Assembly: GCA_013368315.1 (NCBI GenBank) | Contig: JAACJM010000033.1 | Coordinates: 186,001-250,000 of the forward strand | Direction of reading: 5' to 3' | From: Tetrapyrgos nigripes | Lineage: Eukaryota; Basidiomycota; Agaricomycetes; Agaricales; Campanellaceae | DNA: 64,000 nucleotides | Part shown: positions 1 to 9,781 of the stretch, piece after piece | Numbering within the stretch: position 1 is the stretch's first letter | Layout of the letters: each line of letters begins with the position of its first letter | Translations under genes and position numbers: made by a program | The notes under the pieces: model-generated | Told to the model about the DNA's origin: nothing | The model's database searches: none | What the model saw: the letters and a program-made list of their open reading frames with translations, nothing else

Positions 1-1
1 C

Positions 2-208
2 ATTTCCGAGTCCTCACATCTTGAAGTACTTACACTCAACCACTTGGCCCTTCCCCAATCCTCATCGGCATCCGAGTCCGTTTGTCGTCACTTGGCAACT
101 GTCCTAACCAGTACTAACAAGAAGGTCGAATTCCGCATCCTAACCACGAGGTGCAAGGCAGTGTCTCGCCTCGAACGCAATAGGGATGAATGGATCCGAT
201 CCAAGTGA
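2..208 (+). CDS. C-terminal end of an unknown host gene (partial)
   Basis: An open frame enters from the window edge and runs 68 codons to a TGA at 206-208. It has no start inside the window. The composition is that of a host coding exon: mixed hydrophobic and charged residues, CpG-containing codons, and a basic tail ending in ERNRDEWIRSK. The leucine-rich start (HLEVLTLNHLAL) would fit the end of a leucine-rich-repeat or F-box type protein, but this is only an impression and I do not name a family. A shorter ATG-initiated frame (190-435) overlaps the end in another phase and is less convincing. Coding call moderately sure, function unknown. Confidence 0.45.
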   Translation: MSESSHLEVLTLNHLALPQSSSASESVCRHLATVLTSTNKKVEFRILTTRCKAVSRLERNRDEWIRSK

Positions 209-847
209 TTCAGGCCAAAAGTGAAAAAGCCACGAGAAAGGCGCTGGCGTTGGGGTTATTACCGATAGGGGATAGATCTTCTTACGCGCGAAGGATTATG
301 CATTATCTCGGCGGTCTCTTTGGAGTCCGAGTCAAGCTCATATGTCCATCGGGCCCGGGCCCAACTAGAGAGTCTGAAATTCGACGACGGTCGAGTGAGT
401 TTGATGCGAAGGAGAAACGCGGGTTGACAGGATGAAGAGCTGAAAAAGGTGTTATGAGAAGTGGCTTTGGGTGGTTGGACAGCAGGAGAAGAGGTGTATG
501 TTATATGATATGATATGCCGCCCGTTCACTCGCCAGCCTGTACCCCTTATCCTGGATCCTTCACAGATCCACAGAGTCGTGTCGTTTGATGCCTCACATT
601 GGCAGTCGCTCACATCGATATCGACTGTATCAAGAGTCTCTTCTGCACCATTACACTACTGAATTGACTACTAATACATCGCAAGTCCAGACTACTACTA
701 GCTATGTACCGTTACTTAGAAAAGTTTGCAAATATTCAAGTATTAAGTACAATGGATTCGAGTTCAAGTTCACGTGCACATAGAGTCCGAGTCCACTCCA
801 ATTCCCACTGGTAGCTTCAAGCCCTTTATATGAATGATATTAAGCCT
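209..847. other. No confident gene; intergenic
   Basis: About 640 bp between the partial gene and the end of the first membrane protein gene. A short ORF at 190-435 has arginine/serine-rich low-complexity sequence and no recognisable domain. I see no RNA gene or repeat here. Confidence 0.4.
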
Positions 848-2738
848 TTACATCGACGTTTTAGCCTCCTCCTCCCCCTCCTTCCCTGTGGCCACAACTG
901 CAATCTCCGCCAGAGGAATGGATATATTATCCGAAGCACCAGTAGTCGTATTCGTATTCGTTGTTCCACGTCCGCGTCCAAGTCGATTGCTGAACCGAAT
1001 AGCGGAGATGGTACCACTCCCACTCCCACTCCCACTCCTCGTACCAAACCTAAACCCAATACTGGTAGTTTCCCCCGGGCCCGTTTGCAGACTCTCAACG
1101 TTCTTTCCTAGTTTTGCGCGGACCATGATTAAGGTAGGTGCGACTCCCTGTAGGGGTTAAACATTTAGCGTTCAGTCACGGTCGTTAATGATTGTTATAC
1201 GTAGTGGGAAAATAGATATAGTAGGAGTCAGAAAGAAGGGAGAGAAGGAGTAAGAGACGTACGGCCATAAGAGCAGCGACAGGTAAAAAATCAAACGGAA
1301 TCGTAGATGGATTTCCCGCACTGTTTTCGATAGCGTTGGCTATCTGGAAGAGTGGGTAGAGCATTCCGGATTCGAGGCTAGATAGATCAGAGAATTGTGG
1401 AATGCATGAGCTGAACATTGAGCATTGACTCGGAACACCTACATAATCCTGCAGACTGATTGAACCAGCTTATCACTTGCATGAACACCATGGACATGAA
1501 TGCTTCGATGAATCCACCAGATGCGTCCGGCTATATCACGCGCGTGCCAATAGATGCTGAGATGTGAGGAGAAAGCGCAATTGACAAATGAGGGAAAGAG
1601 TCGAACGTACCAGTGAGCAGCGTCAGAATAACATTGATAGAAACACTTCCGACATAATATACAAAATTAGAGTTGTCCCCCAAATGATAAAGCTGCCCTC
1701 GCATTTTCTTGAGGCCGATAAAGTGCTTGATGTTAGTGGTGAGGCCTATAGCTAATTGAACGTTATTAGTACTTTACAATTATGACTGGATTGTTCGCAT
1801 ATGAAGACACTAGTCCCGGCCGTTACACATAGAGAAAGAGAAACTGATGCCTACCGTTCATGACGACTGAAACTATGGCCAAAGGGATGCCGATGCGTTT
1901 ATCGCAGCCCCAGATTGTATAGCAGCGATGGATCTGTGATCAGTCAGGAAAGTCGATTATTTATAAGACTTGGATGAGAACAGAAGGAAAAAGTACTCAC
2001 GAGCATCCAATCTGCCGTGATACTATCTAACTGTCAGCTTGTTTTTAAACAGGAAGAAAAAAGAAAGGCCATACATACTTGATAAAAACAGGAACCAGCT
2101 CGACGAGGAAGCTAGCCCAAGGAAAAGCAACAGAAACAATCAGATCGAAATGAATACCCAGGACGGAATATGTCAACTGTACTCGAGCTTCACCCTCTTG
2201 AAATTCTCTACAGGATCCAAATATCTGAAGACAGCGTCATAATCCCCAGTCTTGACTGTGTTGAAAAACATGACGGAGTCGCTGACGTAGATGATGGTAT
2301 ATCCCACAGCAAATATCGTAGACAGTATGAATAGGGCTATCGTCAATCCTAGGTAGAGCTTGTATACAGTGGTGGTACCGCTGAGCCTCCGCTCATGGCT
2401 TCCTAGTATCATGTAGAGATATGTTCCGAAGAGAAGGACGTAGATCCCTGAAAGGGGAATGGCGTTAACACGACCAGGGAGACTTCGATGCTTATCACGA
2501 CGTACCGTAGGCAAAGAACATAGCCTGGGCGCCACTAGAATATCAGTTTGACAGTACACTGTATAGTAGAGAAAGATCTGAGGCGTACTGATAAAGTGGC
2601 TATAGGATAGACGACTGTTAATTGAAGGGAGAGATAGAACGCGAGCTCATCAGGTATTGAAGTTGAAGCCATGGTCGCCGTGAAGAACCTAAAGCTGTGG
2701 GTTTCATACAAGTTGAAGTTCCGTCCTCGCGATCCCAT
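848..2738 (-). CDS. Basidiomycete multi-pass membrane protein (about 7 TM), spliced
   Basis: A spliced minus-strand gene of about nine exons. Start is at 2738 or the internal Met at 2672 (MASTSIPDELAF). Exon ends can be placed, for example a 58 bp intron at 2448-2505 joining AQAMFFAY to GIYVLLFGTYLYMIL. Later exons give YKLYLGLTIALFILSTIFAV, then HFDLIVSVAFPWASFLVELV, HRCYTIWGCDKRIGIPLAIV, NFVYYVGSVSINVILTLL, AGRIWWIHR, a segment with IPFDFLPVAALMAG, and a Ser/Gly/Arg-rich cytoplasmic tail ending at 848. The order of helices, the RCYxIWG loop and the GRIWWIHR stretch match the large family of uncharacterised 7-TM-like proteins of Agaricomycetes. No ligand or partner can be inferred. No stop or frameshift was seen, so it may be intact. 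Exon limits are approximate. Confidence 0.7.
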
Positions 2739-4514
2739 ATAACACGACTATAAGTAACCAAAGGCTGTCGTGCGACTTGATGCGATTCTAAACCAGGCGC
2801 ATCACAGGGTTGATCTGGGGTTGATGCAACAGCAGTGACTCTCCATAAAAATCCACGAAATGATACCTAAAGGAGCCGGTATAGTTTAATCGTTGCCTGT
2901 GAAGCTGTATCCAGCTTTAGCACAATCAAAAAATTTGAATCATTTGGGCTTGGGCGTCATGAAACCTCGAATGTTCTCAAGCCCACAACGACCCGGACCC
3001 GGGTGCTATCAAGTGAAAGTCAAAAACAGAATTTAAACATGCAATTCATACTTTTTAAATATCGGCCGAATGCATCGACATCAGTCCAGGTTCCAGGAAG
3101 AAGCTTAAGGTTGCCTTGAGGAATTGACCAGAGAGCTGTTCTTTGCATCAACCAGTCACCAAGATCACTGATGAGAAAAGGACGACTAGGAGATTCAAGA
3201 GAAATGAGGCATAATTCGTCGTAACTTCTCGTAAGTACCTGAGGAATACGATTTGATCAGCGTACTTTACCAGTCAATGTAGAGATCCTTCCTCAGGTTA
3301 TCATGTAGTGCAGAGAGTACTGATTGTTTCGTGATCATCATGCCAAAAAATTCTGACTTGGCACTACATCCTCGTTACACTTATGTTATCTAGTAAAAAT
3401 AATGATCAGTCCAAACTCTCTTCACTGTCATGGCTGTCGTCAGAGGTTCCTGGTAATGTCTTGATTTTTTAAAGGCTACTCTACGATGGATAATCATCGT
3501 GGTAAGCCATACTCACAGTCCATCTTCTCTCTTTCTTATCCAAGCTCCGTACATTCACTCCATACACTCAGGTCGTCTTATCTCTCTGTGTTGATAAGTC
3601 CGTATTTTTTTATCCCTCCGTGCGCTCAGACCGACTTATTGGCCTGTGCACATAAATCTGCCTTCTTTTATCATGCGTTTACCTCTAGGCTCCTGTGGGC
3701 CAACTGATACTCTTCTCATAGAGTCATATGACCTCCATACTTTGGACAATGTCCTGCAAGACTACCCGTAACAATTGTCATTTACTTAGTATCCCTGAAT
3801 GCGTTGCACTCTGGAGGATCTGTTTTCAGGTATGGCTGTTATCATTTCATGTGGACGCTGATTGAATCTTAGCCCTAAGGTCTCTTTGCATAGTTCCTCA
3901 ACATATGCTCAGGTATGTGTTCAGCACACCCTATCCTTCCTTCTGCTAATAATTCTTATGGCCAGGCTTTTGTTCGATCTGGCGTTCAAGCTGTGTTGAG
4001 GCTGTTATATAGTTGCTCATCGTCATCGACGTATGCTCAGGTATGTGTTCGATACTCGCTACCTTTCTTCCATAAAAATTCCTATGTTTAGGTTGCGTTG
4101 AGGCTGTCATATAGTTTTATGATCTTTCTTGTAGATATTGTGTAGCTATTACAATTGTACTAAGTACTGCCTGCCAATACATAACTTGTTTGCCTTCATA
4201 TTGTTCTTGCTGCGTGGAATATGGTAAAGTGAAGGGATTATCGAACTGCAATCAACGAATAGTACTACTACCCCCAAACTAAAGACCTTATTACTCATGC
4301 AGGAAACCCTGCATGTTCTTTTATTTATGCACAATGAGATCTTCATCAAATGGCTCTATAAGAACTTTGAAATAACTATTTGTAATATATAACAATAATC
4401 AGTAAAGGCCAAATTTACTACCCGACTCTGCAAAAATAGTAATCGGTCCCAGCCAGCAAAGCATGGCCTATTCTCCCCAAGTATATTACTGTGTCTGCTA
4501 CATTCAAGGAATTC
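2739..4514. other. Intergenic, no supported gene
   Basis: About 1.8 kb without a convincing coding exon. The only structure I see is a set of imperfect repeats around 3898-4125, listed separately. Short ORFs (3486-3707, 4149-4349) are low-complexity and look spurious. Confidence 0.5.
3898..4125. repeat. Imperfect local direct repeats
   Basis: The motif TATGCTCAGGTATGTGTTC occurs near 3904 and again near 4030. Each copy is followed by a related CT-rich stretch, and GTTGAGGCTGT-ATATAGTT occurs near 3993 and 4093. Two diverged copies of a unit of roughly 125 bp fit this. Function unknown. Confidence 0.55.
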
Positions 4515-5875
4515 CTAAAAACTAGCTAGAGTGGAAATCCAACTTTGAGGCCTTCTTAGCTGGGTGATAAGGATAATTGTCGTGGGGTAAATCGTCTCGA
4601 TATGAGGAAGCATAGCATCAACGTTTGCTCCTATCAAAGTAGCGTACTCAGCGCTAAATGGCTGCGGAATGACGAGAGCCTGTAAGAAAAATATTTGAGC
4701 AGATGGCCTCATGAAGAATTCAATAGATACTGACCCAGATGATACAGTAAACCATTCCTGACTCTATCAGCATCAGAAGGACTTGTTCCACTTGACTCTG
4801 TGTGTTGGACCTTTGAAGATAGCATTTGATAGCTTGTCTGAAATATCTAGACAATTTTGATCTCATTAGAAACACTGCACATGATTCTTGTTTGGTGAAC
4901 TCACATGAGTTTGTATGCAATCAAAAACGTTGCAGTACAATTTGTAAGGAGTGATGAAGCTGGCCAAACGACTCTGGCATAAAATCCGGATATCATCTAA
5001 ATGAGAAATTCAGCCCAGGTAAGGGTCAGGAGGATGACTGCAGTGCATACAAAGTTTTGCTGAAGGACTGCCTGAATTGAAACAGTAGCATCAAATATAC
5101 AGCATCCTAGAATGCGACAAATAAGGATTTAGCAGAAGGAAAATATTGGCTTATCTGACCAAATGCTTGAGCGACACAAAATAAAAGAACCCATTGAAAG
5201 CCACGTTCTCCTCTGAAAATATTCCATGCCCTCCATACCACAATGCAGTCACCCAGAAAATACTGCATTCCAGTGTTCAAGGATATAAGTCAGAGAAAAG
5301 TAAGAAAACTATGGCACGCACACTGATTCTACTAAATATGATGACTGCTACATTTGCTCTGATCTGTCTTGGAATAGGATCATAGCTATTTTCCGTCAAA
5401 TAATCAGTCGCAACGAGGTAAACATCCGCCCGAGTGATAATGTTGACTGTAGACGCTAAAAACATCAGTGTAATCGCAACAGCTAGAAGGGTCCTTGTTG
5501 GGCAGTTTCTGAACCCTTGACGCCTTCACCAAATAAGTAAATGAACATAAACAATTTACTCTCCCGTCGATATGCCTACCATAGGATGAAGGATGTAGAG
5601 GTAGCAAGGAGTATTTCGACGCCTGTTAAAGAAAAGAAGAAATTTTCTGAACAACGGCAACTGCTCAGAATCAAGTAGTAGCTACCGTAGAATATTCCTT
5701 CTATCGCTTCTCGTACAATAGTCGATTGAATGTCATGATATCTTCCGTGTTTTAAGAATGATCGCCTTGGTGAATAAGTGTCATGATATAGCTGAGGACT
5801 ACCGCACGACTCGTAGCACGAGTGGCTGATCATGAAGGAGGGGTGGTAAGGACCCATCTCAGCTGATAATATCAA
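4515..5875 (-). CDS. Multi-pass membrane protein, WRAW family, spliced
   Basis: A spliced minus-strand gene. Recognisable exons in order: IVREAIEGIFYG (N-terminal helix, 5700-5750), MFLASTVNIITRADVYLV (about 5465), YFLGDCIVVWRAWNIF followed by GFQWVLLFCVAQAFG (about 5260-5130), VEQVLLMLIESGMVYCIIWV (about 4800-4740), and AMLPHIETIYPTTIILITQL (about 4620-4560), ending at 4515. The D-x-I-V-V-W-R-A-W loop, the E-S-G-x-x-Y-C-x-x-W-V helix and the I-Y-P-T-x-I-I-x-I terminal helix are typical of a large Agaricomycete family of seven-helix proteins of unknown function. A second member lies at 33746-35101. The N-terminal start is uncertain (5875 is the first Met of the open frame). No obvious nonsense change was seen. 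Confidence 0.65.
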
Positions 5876-6109
5876 GCATACTTATACTACGTGATCTTCA
5901 AAATCAGCACTCGTGTCGCTCCTGTGCAATCACTCAAGTGACTCAACTGCCAAATCTCCGTGGAAGATTAAAGATCAAAAATAAAGATTGAATTGAGTAT
6001 AGGTTACATCAATGTCCCGCAGGGCTACGATCAATAGTTACGAGTAGGGCATGCGCAGCTCAGCACTGCCACTTTGCTTTGAGTACGATCGACTCGGAGA
6101 TTGAATAAT

Positions 6110-6112
6110 TTA
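6110..6112. repeat. TTA target duplication, left of Harbinger element
   Basis: TTA directly precedes the left terminal inverted repeat and is matched by TTA at 9779-9781. PIF/Harbinger elements duplicate a TWA trinucleotide. Confidence 0.85.
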
Positions 6113-6316
6113 GGCCCCGTTCTGTAACCAGGATAAGATAGGCAGTGCCTGCCAAAAATACTCTGTAGGATAGGATAGGCAAATTTATTGATTGATGGTT
6201 ACTATCCCACTGTTGCGCGTTTGGTAAACCGTCGGACTGGATAGACTTCGAATAATATATGCATGAGAATTTCCTCTTCCTTCTCTCCCTCTTCCTTCTT
6301 TCTTTCCTCCTGCTCT

Positions 6317-7530
6317 ATGGACGAGCCCAGCAACAAAGAAAATCAAGAACCCAGTGCTGGAGCACCTGACCCAGTCACTCCTGCTCCAAAAAAGCGTGGG
6401 GGCAGACCTCATGGCTCCAAAAACAAGCCTAAGGACCCATCCCAACTGAAAGCAACCCCGAAAAAGAAGACTACCAACAACAGCCCGAAAACTGCAGAGA
6501 AGCCCAAGACACCTCGTCCCCGTGCTGTTTATAGTGCAGCCAATGACAAGACAATGGTGGGAGAGTTACTAGAGCAGAAGTGGGAGGGGAATAACACAGA
6601 CAATGGTGGTTGGAAGGGCAAGGCCATCACTGCTGTTGTTCTTGCACTGGCTGGGAGTGAGGTGGAGAGTGGTGGAGCACCAAAGTCTGACCAGAGTGTC
6701 CGTGACCATTGGGACTATTTGCATACAGGCTTTTTCTTTATTTTAAGTGAACTTATGCCATTCATTTCAGCTCAAAGGCGAGTTTAATATCTTCAGGACG
6801 TTGGCTGAGAAGTCTGGCTGGGGTGGGGATGAGGAGAATCAGTGTGTTGAAGCGAGTGATGAACAATGGGAGGCTTTAGCTCAGGTAAGACATCTTTATC
6901 TCTTTTTGTTTTTGATGTGAACTGAGTTATTTTTTTTTGTACACTGTAGGTTGATGCCCGTCTTACTAGCTACTGGGGAAAGTCTTTTCTGGTTTACCTG
7001 GAGATGATGGAACTCCTGTGAGGGGCTCTAGCTACTGGTGTCCATGCTTATTGTGCTGGTAAGGACAGTGATACAACAACTACTTCATCCTCTGAGGATG
7101 AAAGTAAGAAGGATGCTACTCCTGCTCCCAAAAAGGTACATACCCAATCCTTTTTTCAATACTGACATGTGTTGATGCCTGTTTGCAGAGCTTGAAACAT
7201 AAGGCATCTGCTCTTGCTGATACTCCAGGCCCCAAGCTTGGTCGTCGTGAGTGGGCAGGTGGCCGATCGTCTACTTCTTCATCGCTGATGCATATGTCTC
7301 AAGCAATGAGTGATGTTGCTTCAGCTATGAAAGGTGACAGTGATGATTCATTTAAGGAATCCAAGAAGTGGGCTTGTGAACTGGTATGAGGTGAAGCAGA
7401 TTTGGCATTGGGTGATAAAGCCAAACTTCTCTTGCTCATTTCAAAGGATGGTGATTTTGCAGAACTTCTTGTTAATACTGATGACATTGAACTTCATACC
7501 AAGATCTTAAAGTTGAAGCTTCAGGAGTAG
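6317..7530 (+). pseudogene. Harbinger Myb/SANT-like accessory protein (inactivated)
   Basis: The ATG at 6317 (MDEPSNKENQEPS) opens a basic, AT-hook-like N-terminus (KKRGGRPHGSKNK). A trihelix SANT/Myb-like domain of the kind used as transposase partner follows: DKTMVGELLEQKW, then GWKGKAITAVV, then LKGEFNIFRTLAEKSGWGGD. Exons continue through LATGVHAYCAG and an acidic or serine-rich linker to a C-terminal segment ending at TAG 7528-7530. Introns are visible near 6885-6951 and 7135-7190. Two in-frame TGA codons interrupt it, at 7019-7021 and 7387-7389. The intron near 6727-6770 lacks a clear GT donor. In Harbinger elements this protein helps nuclear import and end recognition by the transposase; that role is inferred from family membership. 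Confidence 0.75.
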
Positions 7531-7542
7531 ATAGTCTTAGTA

Positions 7543-9593
7543 CTATTGTTGTGCTAAATACAACTGATAGTCCTTCCACATCCTCTCTGCAATTTGATCC
7601 TGCCTTGTGTTTGCCCTTGCTCTTTCAGCAGTAGTCACCTGGCTTCCCAAAATTCCCTCATCATCCTCAATCTCCCTAGCTCCTGAACCACTTGAGCCTG
7701 ATGCACCTGTTGCTGCATGTGCATTAAAAATGTGATTCAGTTCCTCAGCATTGTCAGTAGGATCCAAGCAGTGAATAAAGTTATGAAGAGCAGCTGCAGC
7801 TGGTGGAAGTTTGACTTGTGTCTGGAAAGGATACTCTGGTGCTACTGTGAGGATTTTGAATCTCCTCTTGTCAACACCAAAGATATGCTCAATGATGTTT
7901 TGAAGTTGACTGTGACGTAGATTGTACAACTCCTTGGGATCATGAGGTCTGTATGAGTTGAAGTAAGCACAAAATACCTCTTCCAGACAGCTATGAAGCT
8001 TACCATAGTGAAACCTGTTCCCACTCTTTACAAGGCCAAATGAAATGAGGCTGAGTTTATTACACTCGACTTCTGCTTGTGGCTATGCTTAAACAGTCCT
8101 GTCTATCTGTCCAATAAACAGGTTGGACCGAATTTATCCATGTGGCTGTGTTCATACCTTTCCTGTCTAGTATTCCCCACTTCTCCTCCTGATGTCCTCC
8201 CTCATCTCCACATTGCAAGATACACGACAACACCTTGAAACATGCAATACTGGCATATATTTCTTTCATATATTTCTGTAGTCACCTTACTCGTCACGTG
8301 TTGTCATCTGCTTCCCTGTTTTTACAAATGTGTGGTCATTGATGGTCTTACATTGTCTTCAAATGCAAGCTGAATATGCTTGGATGCTTAGAGATGACCT
8401 CGTTCCCACCATGCGCAACATTGGCCCACACCCCTTTCATTCAGGTGGTAGCACACACCACAATATGGTACCAGCAAAACATCACAAGAAGGAAAACCTG
8501 CATCGGCAAGATAGATCTTTCCCTCTGGAATGAGGAAACCAGTCTGTTGAGCATCATCAAAAACACGACCATCAGCTGCATTCCCTTCCCATCCACTTAG
8601 CATAATGTCCCATTTTGTTCAATTCACGAGGGCATCATGACCGTGACATGCCCTCACGAATTTTTTGACTGTGAAAACTGCGGCGTGAGCAGTGACTCGA
8701 GCTTTTTTCCGCGAAATTTCGCGAAATTTGACAGAGAAATTGCCGGTTTTGGAAGGTATCTTGGCAGAGATTTCGCGAATGGCTTTTTGTGATGCGTAAC
8801 GGCCGATTTTTTTCGCAAATTTTGGGGGGTACGTGACGCGTGACTCATGAATTGAACGAAATGGGACAGTATAACAAAACTCCATGCCAAATGTGCAACC
8901 TGCAAGAACATTCTGCGAGATAAAACCTTTGCAATTACAAAAGCGGGGTATAGCATCAGCACTAACACATGCATGAAAGTGGCATCCATCAATAGCCCCA
9001 ATGCAATCATCAAAGTAACCAGAAAACTTGGGATTGTTGGATATCTCCTCTGGAATGTCTGTGGAGGGCAGCTTGACATACTTGTGGTAAAAAGCCCCAC
9101 AGAGCATATTCAAGACTTGGTTGAAGTAGCTTTGGTCCAATGATTAGAAAGTGCAACATGTTTTTTGATCAGCTACTCACCGCAAGATTGTATCCCCTCC
9201 TGGTTGGAAGTGCTCCTGCAGCTCTCTATTGGAGCATGCAGATACCATGGTACGAAGGAATATTGCCATTTTCTCTTCAGCAGAGACATAACGACTATCC
9301 TTTAATCCACATGTATTAGATGGCTCCTGTACAAGTCCATGGAAAACCCTCTTGTTCATGCCAAACATTCTCCGAAAGTGTTCATTTCAACCTGTCTCCA
9401 ATTAATCAAGTTAAAGCGAAGGAAAGAAATGTGTTTTGTATATACCTTTCAACATGTCCTCTAGCCACATCTGTCCCGTGAATACACCAGACAGAAATGG
9501 CCTTCTGTGCTGGCTAGTAGCTGCAGCAGCAGTCACCATGAGGAAAACTGCAATGTGTTTGTTGCATGTTGTGGGCCTGTAATAGACCATCAA
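7543..9593 (-). pseudogene. PIF/Harbinger DDE transposase (interrupted by a MITE)
   Basis: Minus-strand spliced transposase. Segments in order: QHRRPFLSGVFTGQMWLEDM (9411-9593), an intron, then MFGMNKRVFHGLVQ and a helix-turn-helix-like region to FQPGGDTI (9180-9390). SYFNQVLNMLCGAF then leads to CIGAIDGCHFHA, where D of IDG is the first catalytic residue (about 8980-9140). After the MITE at 8605-8869 the frame resumes with GWEGNAADGRVFDD and IYLADAGFPSCD, where D of ADAG is the second catalytic residue. A later exon has LYNLRHSQLQNIIEHIFG with the catalytic Glu of IIEHIFG (7870-7930). Conceptual removal of the MITE plus one TA gives a continuous frame. The stretch between the YHLNE motif (about 8430) and the last exon (about 7950) is longer than a normal intron and may hold another change. 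The start could be the Met at 9593 or 9539. Confidence 0.85.
8605..8869. mobile_element. Mariner-type MITE nested in the transposase (265 bp)
   Basis: Termini TGTCCCATTT-GTTCAATTCA are inverted at both ends (23 of 26 positions match) and flanked by TA dinucleotides at 8603-8604 and 8870-8871. The interior has no coding capacity of its own. An ORF that seems to run across it (8619-9140) is read-through from the transposase. A TA target and a short terminal inverted repeat fit Tc1/mariner non-autonomous elements; assignment to that superfamily rests only on the TA. Confidence 0.85.
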
Positions 9594-9778
9594 TGTGGTG
9601 GTTTTTGTGAGAGATCAGACATGTGATAAAGTAAATAGGGGTTTCACATGGTCAAGCTATTCTGACAGAACAAATTTATTGGTTTCCTTGTCCAGCACTT
9701 GTCAGACAGATATATCAAAAAACATCATGAGTATTTATATTCCACTATCCTATCTTATCCCAGTTACAGAACAGGGCC

Positions 9779-9781
9779 TTA
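9779..9781. repeat. TTA target duplication, right of Harbinger element
   Basis: Matches TTA at 6110-6112 and directly follows the right terminal repeat, which ends ACAGAACAGGGCC. Confidence 0.85.

Larger units (their letters stand above)
6113..9778. mobile_element. PIF/Harbinger DNA transposon, full length (3,666 bp)
   Basis: Termini are inverted repeats of about 30 bp beginning GGCCC(C/T)GTTCTGTAAC. They match at 27 of 30 positions between 6113-6142 and the complement of 9749-9778, and are flanked by TTA on both sides. Inside are the two genes expected of this superfamily, convergently arranged: a Myb/SANT-like DNA-binding ORF on the plus strand and a DDE transposase on the minus strand. 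Both are damaged: two in-frame TGA codons in the first and a nested MITE in the second. The element is therefore non-autonomous now, although the termini are intact and it could be mobilised in trans. Confidence 0.9.

Noticed and set aside
826..1160. Overlapping plus-strand ORFs with Pro/Thr repeats
   Set aside because: They are the antisense of the Ser/Gly/Arg-rich tail of the spliced membrane protein on the minus strand.
848..2738. Microbial rhodopsin or fungal pheromone receptor
   Set aside because: Seven-helix layout is similar, but no retinal-binding lysine motif or Ste3 signature is visible; it fits the uncharacterised Agaricomycete family better.
8619..9140. 173-residue ORF seeming to give the transposase a basic C-terminus
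   Set aside because: The last part is read-through into the 265 bp MITE; the true frame resumes on the other side of the insert.
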